From: Streptomyces sp. AM 4-1-1
GTDB taxonomy: Bacteria; Actinomycetota; Actinomycetes; Streptomycetales; Streptomycetaceae
Direction: 5' to 3'
DNA length: 64,000 bases
Assembly: GCF_029167625.1 (NCBI RefSeq)
Contig: NZ_CP119145.1
Coordinates: 4,712,001-4,776,000, forward strand
Shown: positions 24,019-33,023 of the stretch, one piece after another
Position numbering within the stretch: the stretch's first letter is position 1
How the letters are laid out: each line of letters begins with the position of its first letter
Notes under the pieces: generated by a model
What the model saw: the letters and a program-made list of their open reading frames with translations, nothing else
Told to the model about the DNA's origin: nothing
The model's database searches: none
Translations under genes and position numbers: made by a program

Positions 24019-25218
24019 TCAAGCGGGGCGCACGCTGCCGTAGATCGGCATGTAGTAGATGGATTCCTCGCGGACGTTCGCCCCCGGCTTCGGCGCGTGG
24101 ATCATCACGCCGCCTCCCTTGTAGATGCCGACGTGGCTGATGTCGTCGTAGAAGAACACCAGGTCACCCGGCTGGAGATCGGACGTCGCCACCCGTGTCC
24201 CCACCTTCACCTGATCCCAGGTGGTCCGGGGCAGGCTGACGCCCGCGGCCCGCCACGCGGCCTGTGTGAGCCCCGAGCAGTCGTACGAGGACGGGCCCGT
24301 CGCGCCCCAGACGTACGGCTTGCCGATCTGGGCCCGTGCGAAGTCCAGGACCGTCCGCGCCTTGGCGGTCGGGCCGCTTCCGGTCGAGCCGCCCGTATCC
24401 GTACCACCGCCCCCGCCCGTACCGCTGCCCGGCTTGCCACCTGTCCCGGACCCGGTACCGCCGTCGCCCGTCCGCGGCTGTCCCGCCGCCTCGCGCGCGG
24501 CCGCGTCCGCCTTGGCCTCGGCGGCCTGTCGGCGGGCCAGCTCCCGCGACTTGCGCGCGGCCTCCGCCTGCTTCTCGCGCTCCAGTTCCGCGAGCCGTGC
24601 CTTCTCCTGAGCGGTCAGCTTCGACAGCGTCGCCCGCGCCTCGGTCAGCTTCTTCCGCACGTCCTGCTTGCTGGTACGCAGCTCGGCCTGGGACTTCGTG
24701 AGCGTGTCCAGGTTTCGCACGGCTTCGGCGCGCTTCTCGGCCGCCCGGGTCCGCTCGGTACGGAAGTCCGTGACGGCCTTCCGCTGGGCGCCGGTCATCC
24801 GGCTCATCAACTGGTCCTGGTCGAAGTACGACTGCGGGTCGTTCGCCAGGAAAAAGGTCGCGTTGGGCCCGATCGAGCCGTTGCGGTACTGGGCGGCCGC
24901 GTAGGCCCCGAGTGTCCTTCGCGCGTCGTTCAGTCTGTCGGTCCGCCTGGCCACGTCCTCCAGCAGGGCGTCCACCCTGCCGCGCTGGACGGTGGACGCC
25001 TCCTTCGCCCGGTCGTACCGCTGGGTCGCGGTGCCCGCCTGCCGGTAGAGATCGTCGACCCGCTTCCGCACGTCCTCGATGCGCTGCTTCGGCGGGGCGG
25101 GCGCGGCGGTGGCGCTCTGCGCGGACAGCAGGGTCACGGAGGCGAGGGCGACCGTCGTGAGACCGGCGACCGTTGTGGAATCGCGCACACGGGTACGCGG
25201 CTTTCGATGTGATGCCAT
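24019..25218 (-). CDS. Secreted NlpC/P60 peptidoglycan hydrolase
   Basis: A 399-residue paralogue of the hydrolase at 22204-23253. A signal peptide ends near ATAAPAPP; a coiled coil follows (about 45-260, rich in Glu/Arg/Lys); a Gly/Thr/Ser linker comes next; then the catalytic domain with Cys in YDCSGLTQAAWR, His in SHVGIYKGG and IHAPKPG. The two catalytic domains share long identical stretches, while coiled coils and linkers differ. ATG 25218 is chosen because GGAAGGAG lies nine bases upstream; an in-frame ATG at 25227 touches the ribosome site. The two hydrolases flank the iron-box membrane gene. Confidence 0.92.
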   Translation of the reverse strand: MASHRKPRTRVRDSTTVAGLTTVALASVTLLSAQSATAAPAPPKQRIEDVRKRVDDLYRQAGTATQRYDRAKEASTVQRGRVDALLEDVARRTDRLNDARRTLGAYAAAQYRNGSIGPNATFFLANDPQSYFDQDQLMSRMTGAQRKAVTDFRTERTRAAEKRAEAVRNLDTLTKSQAELRTSKQDVRKKLTEARATLSKLTAQEKARLAELEREKQAEAARKSRELARRQAAEAKADAAAREAAGQPRTGDGGTGSGTGGKPGSGTGGGGGTDTGGSTGSGPTAKARTVLDFARAQIGKPYVWGATGPSSYDCSGLTQAAWRAAGVSLPRTTWDQVKVGTRVATSDLQPGDLVFFYDDISHVGIYKGGGVMIHAPKPGANVREESIYYMPIYGSVRPA

Positions 25219-25590
25219 GTCCGGCATCTCCTTCCGTGAACCGCCTGTCGAGCTGTCTGACGAGCCACCCGGCGTGGGACTGGAGCCGGTCGGGAACGTC
25301 CGCGGAACCGCCGGAGCGCGATCGGGAACATCCGCGGCGAGCGACGGCGCGGGCCGCTTGAACGGGCACGCTAACCAACCCGTGACGTCCTGGGAAGATT
25401 GAAGTTCGATATGCCCGATACATTTTCGTGACCTCGGCGACACCGGAGCGAGAACCCGGGGAGGCGCCCCGGTTCCCTTACGGAGCGTGGAGGCGCCCTG
25501 CCCGTACGTACCCGACGGAGCCCGCCCGGTCCGCCCGTGCGGCGAACACGGCCCCGGAGTGTCGGTGGGGCCGCCTAGACTCGTCAAGCG
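25219..25590. other. Divergent regulatory region between hydrolase and helicase
   Basis: No gene is supported. The minus-strand side has TTAGCGT (about 25370-25376), a word also present upstream of the other hydrolase (about 23423-23429), possibly a shared -10 element. The plus side holds the helicase promoter. An AT-rich patch lies at 25400-25430. Confidence 0.45.
25576..25581 (+). promoter_or_regulatory. -10 element of the helicase gene
   Basis: TAGACT ends nine bases before the helicase ATG at 25591, and there is no ribosome site, so the mRNA is probably leaderless or nearly so. Confidence 0.5.
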
Positions 25591-28029
25591 ATGAGCAGCC
25601 TCTTTGACGACAACTTCCTGGCCGGCCTCCAGCACTCCGAGGACGGCCCCCCGCCCCCGCCCGAGGACGCCGCACCCGAAGCGGTGCCGGACGACCTCTT
25701 CGAGGGTGCGTTCCACACGCCCGCGCCGCCCCGGGACGCGTACTACCGCGACGGTGCGCCGCGTCCCGTCATCGACTCCGCCGCGCTGCTCGAAGGGCTG
25801 AACACCGAGCAGCGCGCGGCCGTCGTGCACGCCGGTTCCCCGCTGCTCATCGTCGCCGGGGCCGGTTCCGGCAAGACGAGGGTGCTGACCCACCGGATCG
25901 CGCATCTGCTCGCCGAGCGCGGTGTGCACCCCGGCCAGATCCTGGCGATCACCTTCACCAACAAGGCCGCGGGCGAGATGAAGGAGCGTGTCGAACAGCT
26001 CGTCGGACCGCGCGCCAACGCCATGTGGGTGATGACCTTCCACAGCGCGTGCGTCCGCATCCTGCGCCGCGAGTCGAAGCTCCTGGGCTTCACGTCGTCG
26101 TTCTCGATCTACGACGCCGCCGACTCCAAGCGGCTCATGGCCCTGGTCTGCCGCGATCTGGAGCTGGACCCGAAGCGCTTCCCGCCGAAGTCCTTCACGG
26201 CCAAGGTCTCGAACCTCAAGAACGAACTGATCGACGAGGAGACGTTCGCGGGTCAGGCGGCGGACGGCTTCGAGAAGACCGTCGCCCAGGCCTACGCGAT
26301 GTACCAGGCACGGCTGCGCGAGGCCAACGCCCTGGACTTCGACGACATCATCATGACCACGGTGCACCTGCTCCAGGCGTTCCCCGAGGTCGCCGAGCAC
26401 TACCGCCGACGCTTCCGGCACGTCCTCGTCGACGAGTACCAGGACACCAACCACGCGCAGTACACCCTCGTCCGTGAACTGGTCGGCCCGGCCGGAGAGG
26501 CCGACGCCCCCGCCGAACTGTGCGTCGTCGGCGACGCCGACCAGTCGATCTACGCCTTCCGAGGCGCGACGATCCGCAACATCCTCCAGTTCGAGGAGGA
26601 CTACCCGAGCGCCAGGACGATCCTGCTGGAGCAGAACTACCGCTCCACGCAGACGATCCTCTCCGCGGCCAACGCGGTCATCGAGCGCAACGAGAGCCGC
26701 CGCCCCAAGAACCTCTGGACCAACGCCGGAGCAGGCCCCCGGATCATCGGCTACGTCGCCGACACCGAGCACGACGAGGCGCAGTTCGTCGCCGACGAGA
26801 TCGACCGGCTGACCGACGCGGGCGACGCCAAGGCGGGCGACGTCGCGATCTTCTACCGTACGAACGCCCAGTCCCGTGTCTTCGAGGAGATCCTGATCCG
26901 GGTCGGCCTGCCCTACAAGGTCGTCGGCGGCGTCCGCTTCTACGAGCGCAAGGAGGTCAGGGACGTCCTGGCCTACCTGCGCGTCCTCGCCAACCCGGAG
27001 GACACCGTCCCGCTGCGCCGCATCCTGAACGTGCCCAAGCGCGGCATCGGCGACCGGGCCGAGGCGATGATCGACGCCCTGTCGATGCGCGAGAAGATCT
27101 CCTTCCCGCAGGCGCTGCGCCGCGTCGACGAGGCGTACGGCATGGCGGCACGCTCCGCCAACGCCGTCAAACGCTTCAACACCCTGATGGAGGAGCTGCG
27201 CACGATCGTGGAGTCCGGCGCGGGCCCCGCCGTCGTGCTGGAGGCGGTCATGGAGCGGACCGGCTATCTCGCGGAACTCCAGGCGTCCACCGACCCGCAG
27301 GACGAGACCCGGATCGAGAACCTTCAGGAACTCGCCGCCGTCGCACTCGAATTCGAGCAGGAGCGTGCGGAGGAAGAGGGGGCGGGCACGCTCGCCGAGT
27401 TCCTGGAGAAGGTCGCGCTCGTCGCCGACTCGGACCAGATCCCGGACGATGAGGAGGACGGTTCCGGGGTCGTCACGCTGATGACGCTGCACACCGCGAA
27501 GGGCCTCGAATTCCCGGTGGTGTTCCTGACGGGCATGGAGGACGGCGTCTTCCCGCACATGCGCGCCCTCGGTCAGGTCAAGGAGCTGGAGGAGGAGCGC
27601 CGCCTGGCCTATGTCGGGATCACCCGCGCCCGTGAGCGGCTGTATCTGACGCGGGCGGCGATGCGCAGTGCGTGGGGGCAGCCCGCGTACAACCCGCCCT
27701 CGCGGTTCCTGGAGGAGATCCCGGATCAGCACCTGGACTGGCGGCGCAAGGGTCCGATGGCCGCACCGGCCGGGCCGACCTCGGGGATCACCACCTCGCT
27801 GTCCTCGTCGCGTTCGCGGTCCGGCCCGTCGGGCTTCGCGACCCGCCGCACCTCGGACAAACCGACGATCACGCTGGTGGTGGGGGACCGGGTCACGCAC
27901 GACCAGTTCGGGCTGGGCACGGTGACGGCGGTCGAGGGCATCGGCGACCAGGCGAAGGCGACGGTCGACTTCGGCGGCGAGCGCCCGAAGAAGCTGCTGC
28001 TGAGGTACGCGCCGGTCGAGAAGCTGTAG
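25591..28029 (+). CDS. pcrA: ATP-dependent DNA helicase, UvrD/PcrA family
   Basis: An 812-residue superfamily 1 helicase. An acidic N-terminal tail of about 65 residues precedes LNTEQRAAVVHAGSPLLIVAGAGSGKT (Walker A about 90-96). Other SF1 motifs are clear: ITFTNKAAGEM (Ia), VLVDEYQDTN (II), VVGDADQSIYAFRGA (III), QNYRST (IV), VTLMTLHTAKGLEFPVVFLTGMEDGVFPH (V) and YVGITRAR (VI). The C-terminus has the TUDOR-like VGDRVTHDQFGLGTV domain that binds RNA polymerase in PcrA. It would act in nucleotide excision repair and removal of protein roadblocks. It probably starts on a leaderless mRNA. The position beside M23 and sucCD matches uvrD1 in Mycobacterium. Confidence 0.96.
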   Translation: MSSLFDDNFLAGLQHSEDGPPPPPEDAAPEAVPDDLFEGAFHTPAPPRDAYYRDGAPRPVIDSAALLEGLNTEQRAAVVHAGSPLLIVAGAGSGKTRVLTHRIAHLLAERGVHPGQILAITFTNKAAGEMKERVEQLVGPRANAMWVMTFHSACVRILRRESKLLGFTSSFSIYDAADSKRLMALVCRDLELDPKRFPPKSFTAKVSNLKNELIDEETFAGQAADGFEKTVAQAYAMYQARLREANALDFDDIIMTTVHLLQAFPEVAEHYRRRFRHVLVDEYQDTNHAQYTLVRELVGPAGEADAPAELCVVGDADQSIYAFRGATIRNILQFEEDYPSARTILLEQNYRSTQTILSAANAVIERNESRRPKNLWTNAGAGPRIIGYVADTEHDEAQFVADEIDRLTDAGDAKAGDVAIFYRTNAQSRVFEEILIRVGLPYKVVGGVRFYERKEVRDVLAYLRVLANPEDTVPLRRILNVPKRGIGDRAEAMIDALSMREKISFPQALRRVDEAYGMAARSANAVKRFNTLMEELRTIVESGAGPAVVLEAVMERTGYLAELQASTDPQDETRIENLQELAAVALEFEQERAEEEGAGTLAEFLEKVALVADSDQIPDDEEDGSGVVTLMTLHTAKGLEFPVVFLTGMEDGVFPHMRALGQVKELEEERRLAYVGITRARERLYLTRAAMRSAWGQPAYNPPSRFLEEIPDQHLDWRRKGPMAAPAGPTSGITTSLSSSRSRSGPSGFATRRTSDKPTITLVVGDRVTHDQFGLGTVTAVEGIGDQAKATVDFGGERPKKLLLRYAPVEKL

Positions 28030-28086
28030 GGATACGACGCGGTACGGGGGCGGGGAACGCGCCGGTACGGGGGAATGCGCAACCGG

Positions 28087-28134
28087 ACCGCCCCCGGCCT
28101 CCGGCCCTTTCGGGAGCCGGTGCGGAGGGGCGGT
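28087..28134 (+). terminator. Terminator of the helicase gene
   Basis: ACCGCCCC (28087-28094) pairs with GGGGCGGT (28127-28134), and an inner CCGGC-CTCC/GGGAG-CCGG stem makes a long imperfect hairpin between the convergent helicase and M23 genes. Confidence 0.6.
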
Positions 28135-28190
28135 GTACCTGGTCGGTGGGAAGCGGACGCGTTCGAGCGGGTGTGAGGAGCGGACGGCTC

Positions 28191-29885
28191 TCAGTTCGGA
28201 TTGACGCCGTGGCCGCGCAGCCAGGGCAGCGGGTCGATCGCCGCTCCGCCGCCGGGCCGCACCTCGAAGTGCATGTGCGGGCCCGTGGAGTTCCCGGAAC
28301 TTCCCGAGTACGCGATGACGTCGCCCGCCTTGACCGAGCCCGACCGGATCTTGGTGCTGCTCAGATGGCAGTACCAGGTCTCGGTGCCGTCGGCCATGGT
28401 GACGATGGCCATGTTCCCGTAGGCGTTGTTCCACTGGGTGCGCACGGTGCCGTCGGTCGCCGCCATCACCGGGGTCCCGTACGAGACGGGGAAGTCGATT
28501 CCGGTGTGGACGGACATCCAGTTGACGCCGGCCTGGCCGAAGTACGCGCTGAGCCCGTGCTGCTGGACGGGGAGCACGAACTTGGGCCGTGCCGCCTCGC
28601 GGGCGGCGGCCTCCCTCTCGCGCTTCTTCTTCTCGGCGGCCTGCCGCTCCTTCAGGTCGATGCGCTCCTGGGTGCGGCTGGCGCGGTCGGCGAAGTTCTC
28701 CGCGTCGGCGCGAAGGCTTTCCAACTGGGCGTCGAGCTTGTTGTTGGCGGCCACCGGCTTGACCGAGGCGGGATCGGCCGCCGCCATCGTCGTGGTGGTG
28801 TCGTCCTTCTTCTCCTCGCCGCCGCCGAAACCGCCAAGACCCCCCACGGACGCGGCGGCGATGCCGGCCACGCTCATGACACAGGCGGAGGGCACGGCGA
28901 CGGTGAGGAGCGCGGAACGCTTGGCCGGGCTACGGCGCCGGCTCCGGCCGGCGCTGCGGGACCTGGGCACCGAGGGGACCGCTGCGGACGGGCCGACGGG
29001 GTGTCCCGCCGTGACGAGAACGGACTCGGGCTCGGGTACGGGGACCGGCTCCGCGTCGAGCGCGGGCGTTTCCTCGGAGAAGTGTTCGGTGTGTTCGGTG
29101 TGTGCCGTGTGTTCGGTGTACTCGGTGTATTCCGAGTGGGGGCCGGTCCCGGGCAGGTCCAGCACGCTGAACGTGGCCGTCGCATAGGGCTCGTACGGGG
29201 CGGCGGCCTGGTCGGAGTGACTGGTCCGGCCGGAGTGCCCGGTCGAGCCGGAGTGACCTGTCGGGTCGGTCGGACCGGTCGGCTCGTAGGACTGGTACGC
29301 CGTCTGCTCCTGGTCGAGCGGACTGTGCTCGTACCGTGGATGCCCGGCCGTGGCGCCGGTGTTCCAGGCGGTGGCGTCGTACGCGCCTGAGTCGAACGCG
29401 GCCGGGTTGAACGTGATCGCGTCGAACGAGTCGGTGTCGGCCGTCGGCCACTGACCGGTGTGCCCGACGTGGTCCATGGGGCCGGTGTGGTCCGGGGGCG
29501 GACCCTGGTCACCCTGGCCCTGGCTGCCTTGGTTCCAGCCGGTGGTGTCCCACTGGCCGTTCGTGTCAGTGGTGTCGGTGGTCCCGTGCCGTCCGGGCAG
29601 CCAGGTCGCGGCGGTGTCGTACTGCTGGTGGACCTGGGCGGCGTAGGCGTCGTACGGCACGGTCTGCTGGGCGCCGGTGTCCCACTGGGTGGTGTCGTAC
29701 TGGCCGTAGCCACCGCCGTATCCGGTGGTGTGGCCGGTTTCGGAGCCCACGTGGTAGTTCTCACTGCCTTCGTAGCCGCCGTCGTATTCGTCGGGGAGGG
29801 CGCCGAAGAGCGGGTCGTTGTCGAAGTGGCCCGTGGGGGGGCCGTTGTATCCGACGTACCCGGCGTGGGGGTGCTGGTCGTTCAC
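28191..29885 (-). CDS. Membrane-anchored M23 (LytM) peptidase with disordered cytoplasmic arm
   Basis: A 564-residue protein. The first 310 residues are low-complexity (Gly/Tyr/Thr/Asp/His/Gln), including a run of TEYTEHTAHTEH repeats. A basic patch (RSRSAGRSRRRSPAKR) and one membrane helix (about 325-350) follow, then a coiled coil (about 375-430) and the C-terminal M23 domain with the zinc motifs HTGIDFP (HxxxD) and HMHFEV (HxH), both intact. This predicts a type II membrane protein with the peptidase outside, cutting peptidoglycan peptides, and a long unstructured arm in the cytoplasm. GTG 29885 is the best start. Rv0950c is the syntenic mycobacterial counterpart but has no such arm, as far as I recall. 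Confidence 0.9.
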   Translation of the reverse strand: MNDQHPHAGYVGYNGPPTGHFDNDPLFGALPDEYDGGYEGSENYHVGSETGHTTGYGGGYGQYDTTQWDTGAQQTVPYDAYAAQVHQQYDTAATWLPGRHGTTDTTDTNGQWDTTGWNQGSQGQGDQGPPPDHTGPMDHVGHTGQWPTADTDSFDAITFNPAAFDSGAYDATAWNTGATAGHPRYEHSPLDQEQTAYQSYEPTGPTDPTGHSGSTGHSGRTSHSDQAAAPYEPYATATFSVLDLPGTGPHSEYTEYTEHTAHTEHTEHFSEETPALDAEPVPVPEPESVLVTAGHPVGPSAAVPSVPRSRSAGRSRRRSPAKRSALLTVAVPSACVMSVAGIAAASVGGLGGFGGGEEKKDDTTTTMAAADPASVKPVAANNKLDAQLESLRADAENFADRASRTQERIDLKERQAAEKKKREREAAAREAARPKFVLPVQQHGLSAYFGQAGVNWMSVHTGIDFPVSYGTPVMAATDGTVRTQWNNAYGNMAIVTMADGTETWYCHLSSTKIRSGSVKAGDVIAYSGSSGNSTGPHMHFEVRPGGGAAIDPLPWLRGHGVNPN

Positions 29886-30455
29886 CAACTTCTCTCTCGC
29901 CTCGGCAGCAGGACCTGTATCCGGGGTCCGGTGGGGGGACCCAGGGGAAGTAGTGGCCGCGACTGTACCCGGCGGTACCTGATGGCGACAATCTTCGGCG
30001 GGGTTTGGGTGCGGGAGAACCGGGCAATCGGATGGCTTTCGGGGGCGCGAAGGGACAGCCTTGCCCGTATGTTCGAAACACGTTCTATTGGTGGGCGCGC
30101 GACGGATCATCCATGCGGCGTCCATGAGGGAACCCGGGACGACGCGACGGACCACGGTTGCCGTAAGCGCGCCCGCCGCGTCGGAGCGGCGCCCTCCGAG
30201 GGTGTGCGGTCGGCCGTACCACCGTGCCGTGCGGCTGACGGCGCGGTGGTACGGCTTCCTCGTGACGGCCTCATGACGGCCTGTCCAAGGGGCCGTCCGG
30301 AGGACGGGCGCGGTGCGAAGCGGCACCTGATGAAGATGTCCCGTGTGATTTCCCCCTCCCCGGCCACCGCGAAACGGCGGCTTGCGGGATGCTGTGGATA
30401 ACGTTCGTTCACATCCCCGGCCCGTCAGGCACGGGAGACACATCTGGAGGCAGTG
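29886..30455. other. 570-bp divergent intergenic region (M23 / icmB)
   Basis: No gene is supported. The M23 promoter is at 29962-29991, and a small hairpin GGGTCC/GGACCC lies in its 5' leader (29916-29943). For icmB, GATAAC (30397-30402) is a possible -10. The GTTCGAAACACGTTC stretch near 30070 looks SOS-like but has the wrong spacing. Confidence 0.5.
29962..29991 (-). promoter_or_regulatory. Promoter of the M23 peptidase gene
   Basis: On the minus strand TTGTCG (29991-29986) and TACAGT (29967-29962) are separated by 18 bp, about 75 bp upstream of the GTG start. Confidence 0.5.
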
Positions 30456-30869
30456 ATGGGCGTGACCGGTCCGATCCGTGTGGTGGTGGCCAAGCCGGGC
30501 CTCGACGGCCACGACCGTGGGGCGAAGGTGATCGCGCGGGCTTTGCGGGACGCGGGTATGGAGGTCATCTATACCGGCCTCCACCAGACGCCCGAGCAGA
30601 TCGTGTCCACAGCGATCCAGGAGGACGCCGACGCGATCGGCCTCTCGATCCTCTCCGGGGCCCACAACACGCTCTTCGCGAAGGTGATCGCACTGCTGAA
30701 GGAGCGGGACGCCGAGGACATCAAGGTCTTCGGCGGCGGCATCATCCCGGAGGCGGACATCGCACCGCTGAAGGAACAGGGCGTCGCGGAGATCTTCACC
30801 CCGGGTGCGACGACGACATCGATCGTCGAGTGGGTGAACGCGAACGTCCGCCATCCCGCCGAGGCCTGA
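30456..30869 (+). CDS. icmB: Isobutyryl-CoA mutase small subunit (B12-binding)
   Basis: A 137-residue cobalamin-binding subunit. The B12 motif DGHDRG gives the lower cobalt ligand His19, followed by [10 protein letters not shown] and GGGIIPEAD, the classical DxHxxG / SxL / GG pattern. Stand-alone subunits of this size in Streptomyces are IcmB, partner of IcmA, which interconverts isobutyryl-CoA and butyryl-CoA and feeds polyketide precursor supply. icmA is not in the window, as is normal for the genus. ATG 30456 follows GGAGG by five bases; a GTG three bases earlier is too close to the ribosome site. Confidence 0.9.
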   Translation: MGVTGPIRVVVAKPGLDGHDRGAKVIARALRDAGMEVIYTGLHQTPEQIVSTAIQEDADAIGLSILSGAHNTLFAKVIALLKERDAEDIKVFGGGIIPEADIAPLKEQGVAEIFTPGATTTSIVEWVNANVRHPAEA

Positions 30870-31286
30870 GCGTCTCGCCGGCCGGGTCGTGCAGGCCGGG
30901 TCGCGCAGGACCGGGTCCCGTAAGGCTGGATTCGGCAGGGTCGAGGGTCGGTGCCGTCGTGGCGAGCGGCGGTGGCGGTGACCATTGCGGCGGGCGAGCG
31001 GTTGTGTCGAGCGCGCCGTGGGGCGAGCGCACCCCGGGGCGGGTGCGACCCCAGGTCGAGGACTCAGGGCTCGGAGTCCAGGGTGCGTCGTGTGCTGCCC
31101 GGCGAAGGAGCCCGCTTCCGGTTCGACTTCTGTGAATCCGGCGCGGACGGGGCGGAGGAGGCGGAGGCCGTGCCGGGGCCGGCCGGTGGCGTGCCGGGCA
31201 CGAGTCGCCCCGTGCCCGGCCGGTTTGCCCTTCCCTCTCCCGGAAGTTCCGTGGCCGCACCCCGGTCCCGTCCTGTCTCCGACCTC
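30870..31286. other. Intergenic region between convergent genes
   Basis: No gene is supported. There are short direct repeats of CCGGGTCGNGCAGG type at about 30890-30920, and no strong terminator hairpin was found. Confidence 0.4.
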
Positions 31287-32999
31287 CTACTTCGTCTCGT
31301 CCTCGCCCTTCTTGTCCCCGACCAGTTCCGCCTCCATGGTGGAGCGCAGCCGTAGTGTGGAGACCAGGCGCTGGAACGCTTCCGTCCAGTAGCCGTTGGC
31401 GCCGGGGGAGGCGCCTTCCGGCTCGTCGGGGGTCGTTGTCAGCACCTCCAGGCGGTCTGCCGCGGCCGGGTTCAGGCAGCGTTCGGCGAGGCCCATCACT
31501 CCGCTGAAGCTCCAGGGGTAACTGCCGCCGTCCCGGGCGATGTCGAGCGCGTCCACGACCGCCCGGCCCAGTGGCTCGGCCCAGGGGACCGCACAGACAC
31601 CGAGCAGTTGGAACGCCTCCGACAGCCCATGGGCGGCTATGAAGTGGGCGACCCAGTCGGAGCGTTGCGGTTCCGGCAGGACGGCGAGCAGTTTCGAGCG
31701 TTCGGCGAGCGAGGCCGTCCCCGGGCCGGTGGCCGGGGGAGCCGACGGGGTGCCGAGCAGCGCGCGGGCCCATTCGGGGTCACGCTGGCGCACCGCGGCC
31801 CGGCACCACGCGGCATGCAGCTCCTCGGCCCAGCCGTCGGCGACCGGCAGCTCCACGATCTCCCGGGCCGCCCGCCCGCCGAACCGGGGCGGCCATGCGG
31901 TCAGTGGCGTCGCCTCCACCAACTGGCCCAGCCACCAGGACCGTTCACCCCGGCCGGACGGCGGCGCCGGAGCCACCCCGTCCCGCCGCATCGCCGCGTC
32001 GCATTCGTGCGGAGCCTCCACGGCGATGGCCGCGTCGGCACCCGTACGGTCGAGGTTCACGCAGGACGCGGCGCGGGCGGCCATCCGGCCCGCGAACGCG
32101 GAGTCCGGCAGTGCGGACAGCAGCTCGGACGCGGTGGCGCGGACATTACGGCTGCGGTCGGTGAGCGCCTGTTCGAGGAAGCCCTCGTCCGCCGTGGAGA
32201 GTCCGGCCCGCAACGCGTCGAGGAACACCAGCCGGTCCTCCGCCCGCTCGGTGGACCACGTGGTGGACAGGAGGGCCAGGGCCGCCGCGGGGTCGTGTTT
32301 CCGTACGGTGCCGAGAAGTACGGACCGCTCGGCGAACAGCCCCTCCTCCCACATCTTCCGTACCGCGTCCGAATCCGCCGGGCCGGGCGGTCGGGCCGCG
32401 CCGGACGCACCGCGCAGGGCGAACCTCCAGTCCGGATTGAACCGGGCCAGCCACAGCCCGCGCGGACCGGCGAAAACCAGTGCCTGCGGGCGTAGATCGG
32501 TCCTGGCGCGGGCCGCTTCCAGCAGGGCGGGCAGCAGGGTGGCCGGTGCCCGGAATCCGCGCGCGTTGGCGGTGGTCAGCCACTGCGGGATCAGTTCGGT
32601 GAGATCGGGAGCCGTGCCTCGTCGCCCTCCCGCGACCGAGTGCGCCGACCGGTCGGCCAGCAACTGCGTGAGCCTGCGCCGGGCGGACACCGGCAACGGA
32701 GGGCGGGGATCGGCGGGGGCCGGCTCGGGCCGGGCGGGGGCGGGGGCGGGCAGCAACCCGGCTCTGCGGCGCAGTGTGTGGAGCGCCGCCGCGTCCAGCA
32801 GTGAGGCCGGCCCGCCCCCCGTTTCCAGTGGGCGCCGGTCCGTGCCGAGCAGCGCCGAGGTAACCAGGTCCTCCCACGCGACGCCATGACCGGACGAGCC
32901 GGTCGGCGAGGACGTCTTCTTCCGTGAGGAGGACGGGGACGGGGGCGGCAGCGCGGGATCGGTCGTGGGCGTGGGTGCGGATGTCGTCGGAGTGGGCAT
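31287..32999 (-). CDS. DUF5691 protein
   Basis: A 570-residue cytoplasmic protein with a Pro/Ser/Thr-rich N-terminus (about 50 residues), then WEDLVTSALLGTDRRPLE, the usual beginning of the DUF5691 family, and a long Ala/Leu/Arg helical body that reads like HEAT-type repeats (LLSTTWSTERAEDRLVFLDALR; TDRSRNVRATASELLSALPD). Known genomic partners are SWIM, MoxR, DUF5682 and VWA proteins, all present here. ATG 32999 has AGGGGG upstream; ATG 33020, three bases after the SWIM stop, is an alternative. It lies in an operon with the SWIM gene, downstream of the bidirectional damage-type promoter. Probably a scaffold or regulatory subunit of the locus. Confidence 0.85.
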   Translation of the reverse strand: MPTPTTSAPTPTTDPALPPPSPSSSRKKTSSPTGSSGHGVAWEDLVTSALLGTDRRPLETGGGPASLLDAAALHTLRRRAGLLPAPAPARPEPAPADPRPPLPVSARRRLTQLLADRSAHSVAGGRRGTAPDLTELIPQWLTTANARGFRAPATLLPALLEAARARTDLRPQALVFAGPRGLWLARFNPDWRFALRGASGAARPPGPADSDAVRKMWEEGLFAERSVLLGTVRKHDPAAALALLSTTWSTERAEDRLVFLDALRAGLSTADEGFLEQALTDRSRNVRATASELLSALPDSAFAGRMAARAASCVNLDRTGADAAIAVEAPHECDAAMRRDGVAPAPPSGRGERSWWLGQLVEATPLTAWPPRFGGRAAREIVELPVADGWAEELHAAWCRAAVRQRDPEWARALLGTPSAPPATGPGTASLAERSKLLAVLPEPQRSDWVAHFIAAHGLSEAFQLLGVCAVPWAEPLGRAVVDALDIARDGGSYPWSFSGVMGLAERCLNPAAADRLEVLTTTPDEPEGASPGANGYWTEAFQRLVSTLRLRSTMEAELVGDKKGEDETK

Positions 33000-33023
33000 C
33001 GGTCCCCCTTCGGGCTTCATGAG

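Noticed and set aside
24019..28434. A 1471-codon minus-strand frame spanning the hydrolase and the helicase
   Set aside because: Only its last 399 codons (from 25218) encode a recognisable protein; the rest is antisense to the helicase.
30066..30085. LexA-type SOS box (TTCGAAACACGTTC)
   Set aside because: The half-sites are one base too close for the actinobacterial CGAAC-N4-GTTCG pattern, and no damage gene starts nearby.
28191..30854. Extended M23 frame starting in the icmB gene
   Set aside because: The promoter at 29962-29991 and GTG 29885 place the true start much later; upstream residues have no family similarity.
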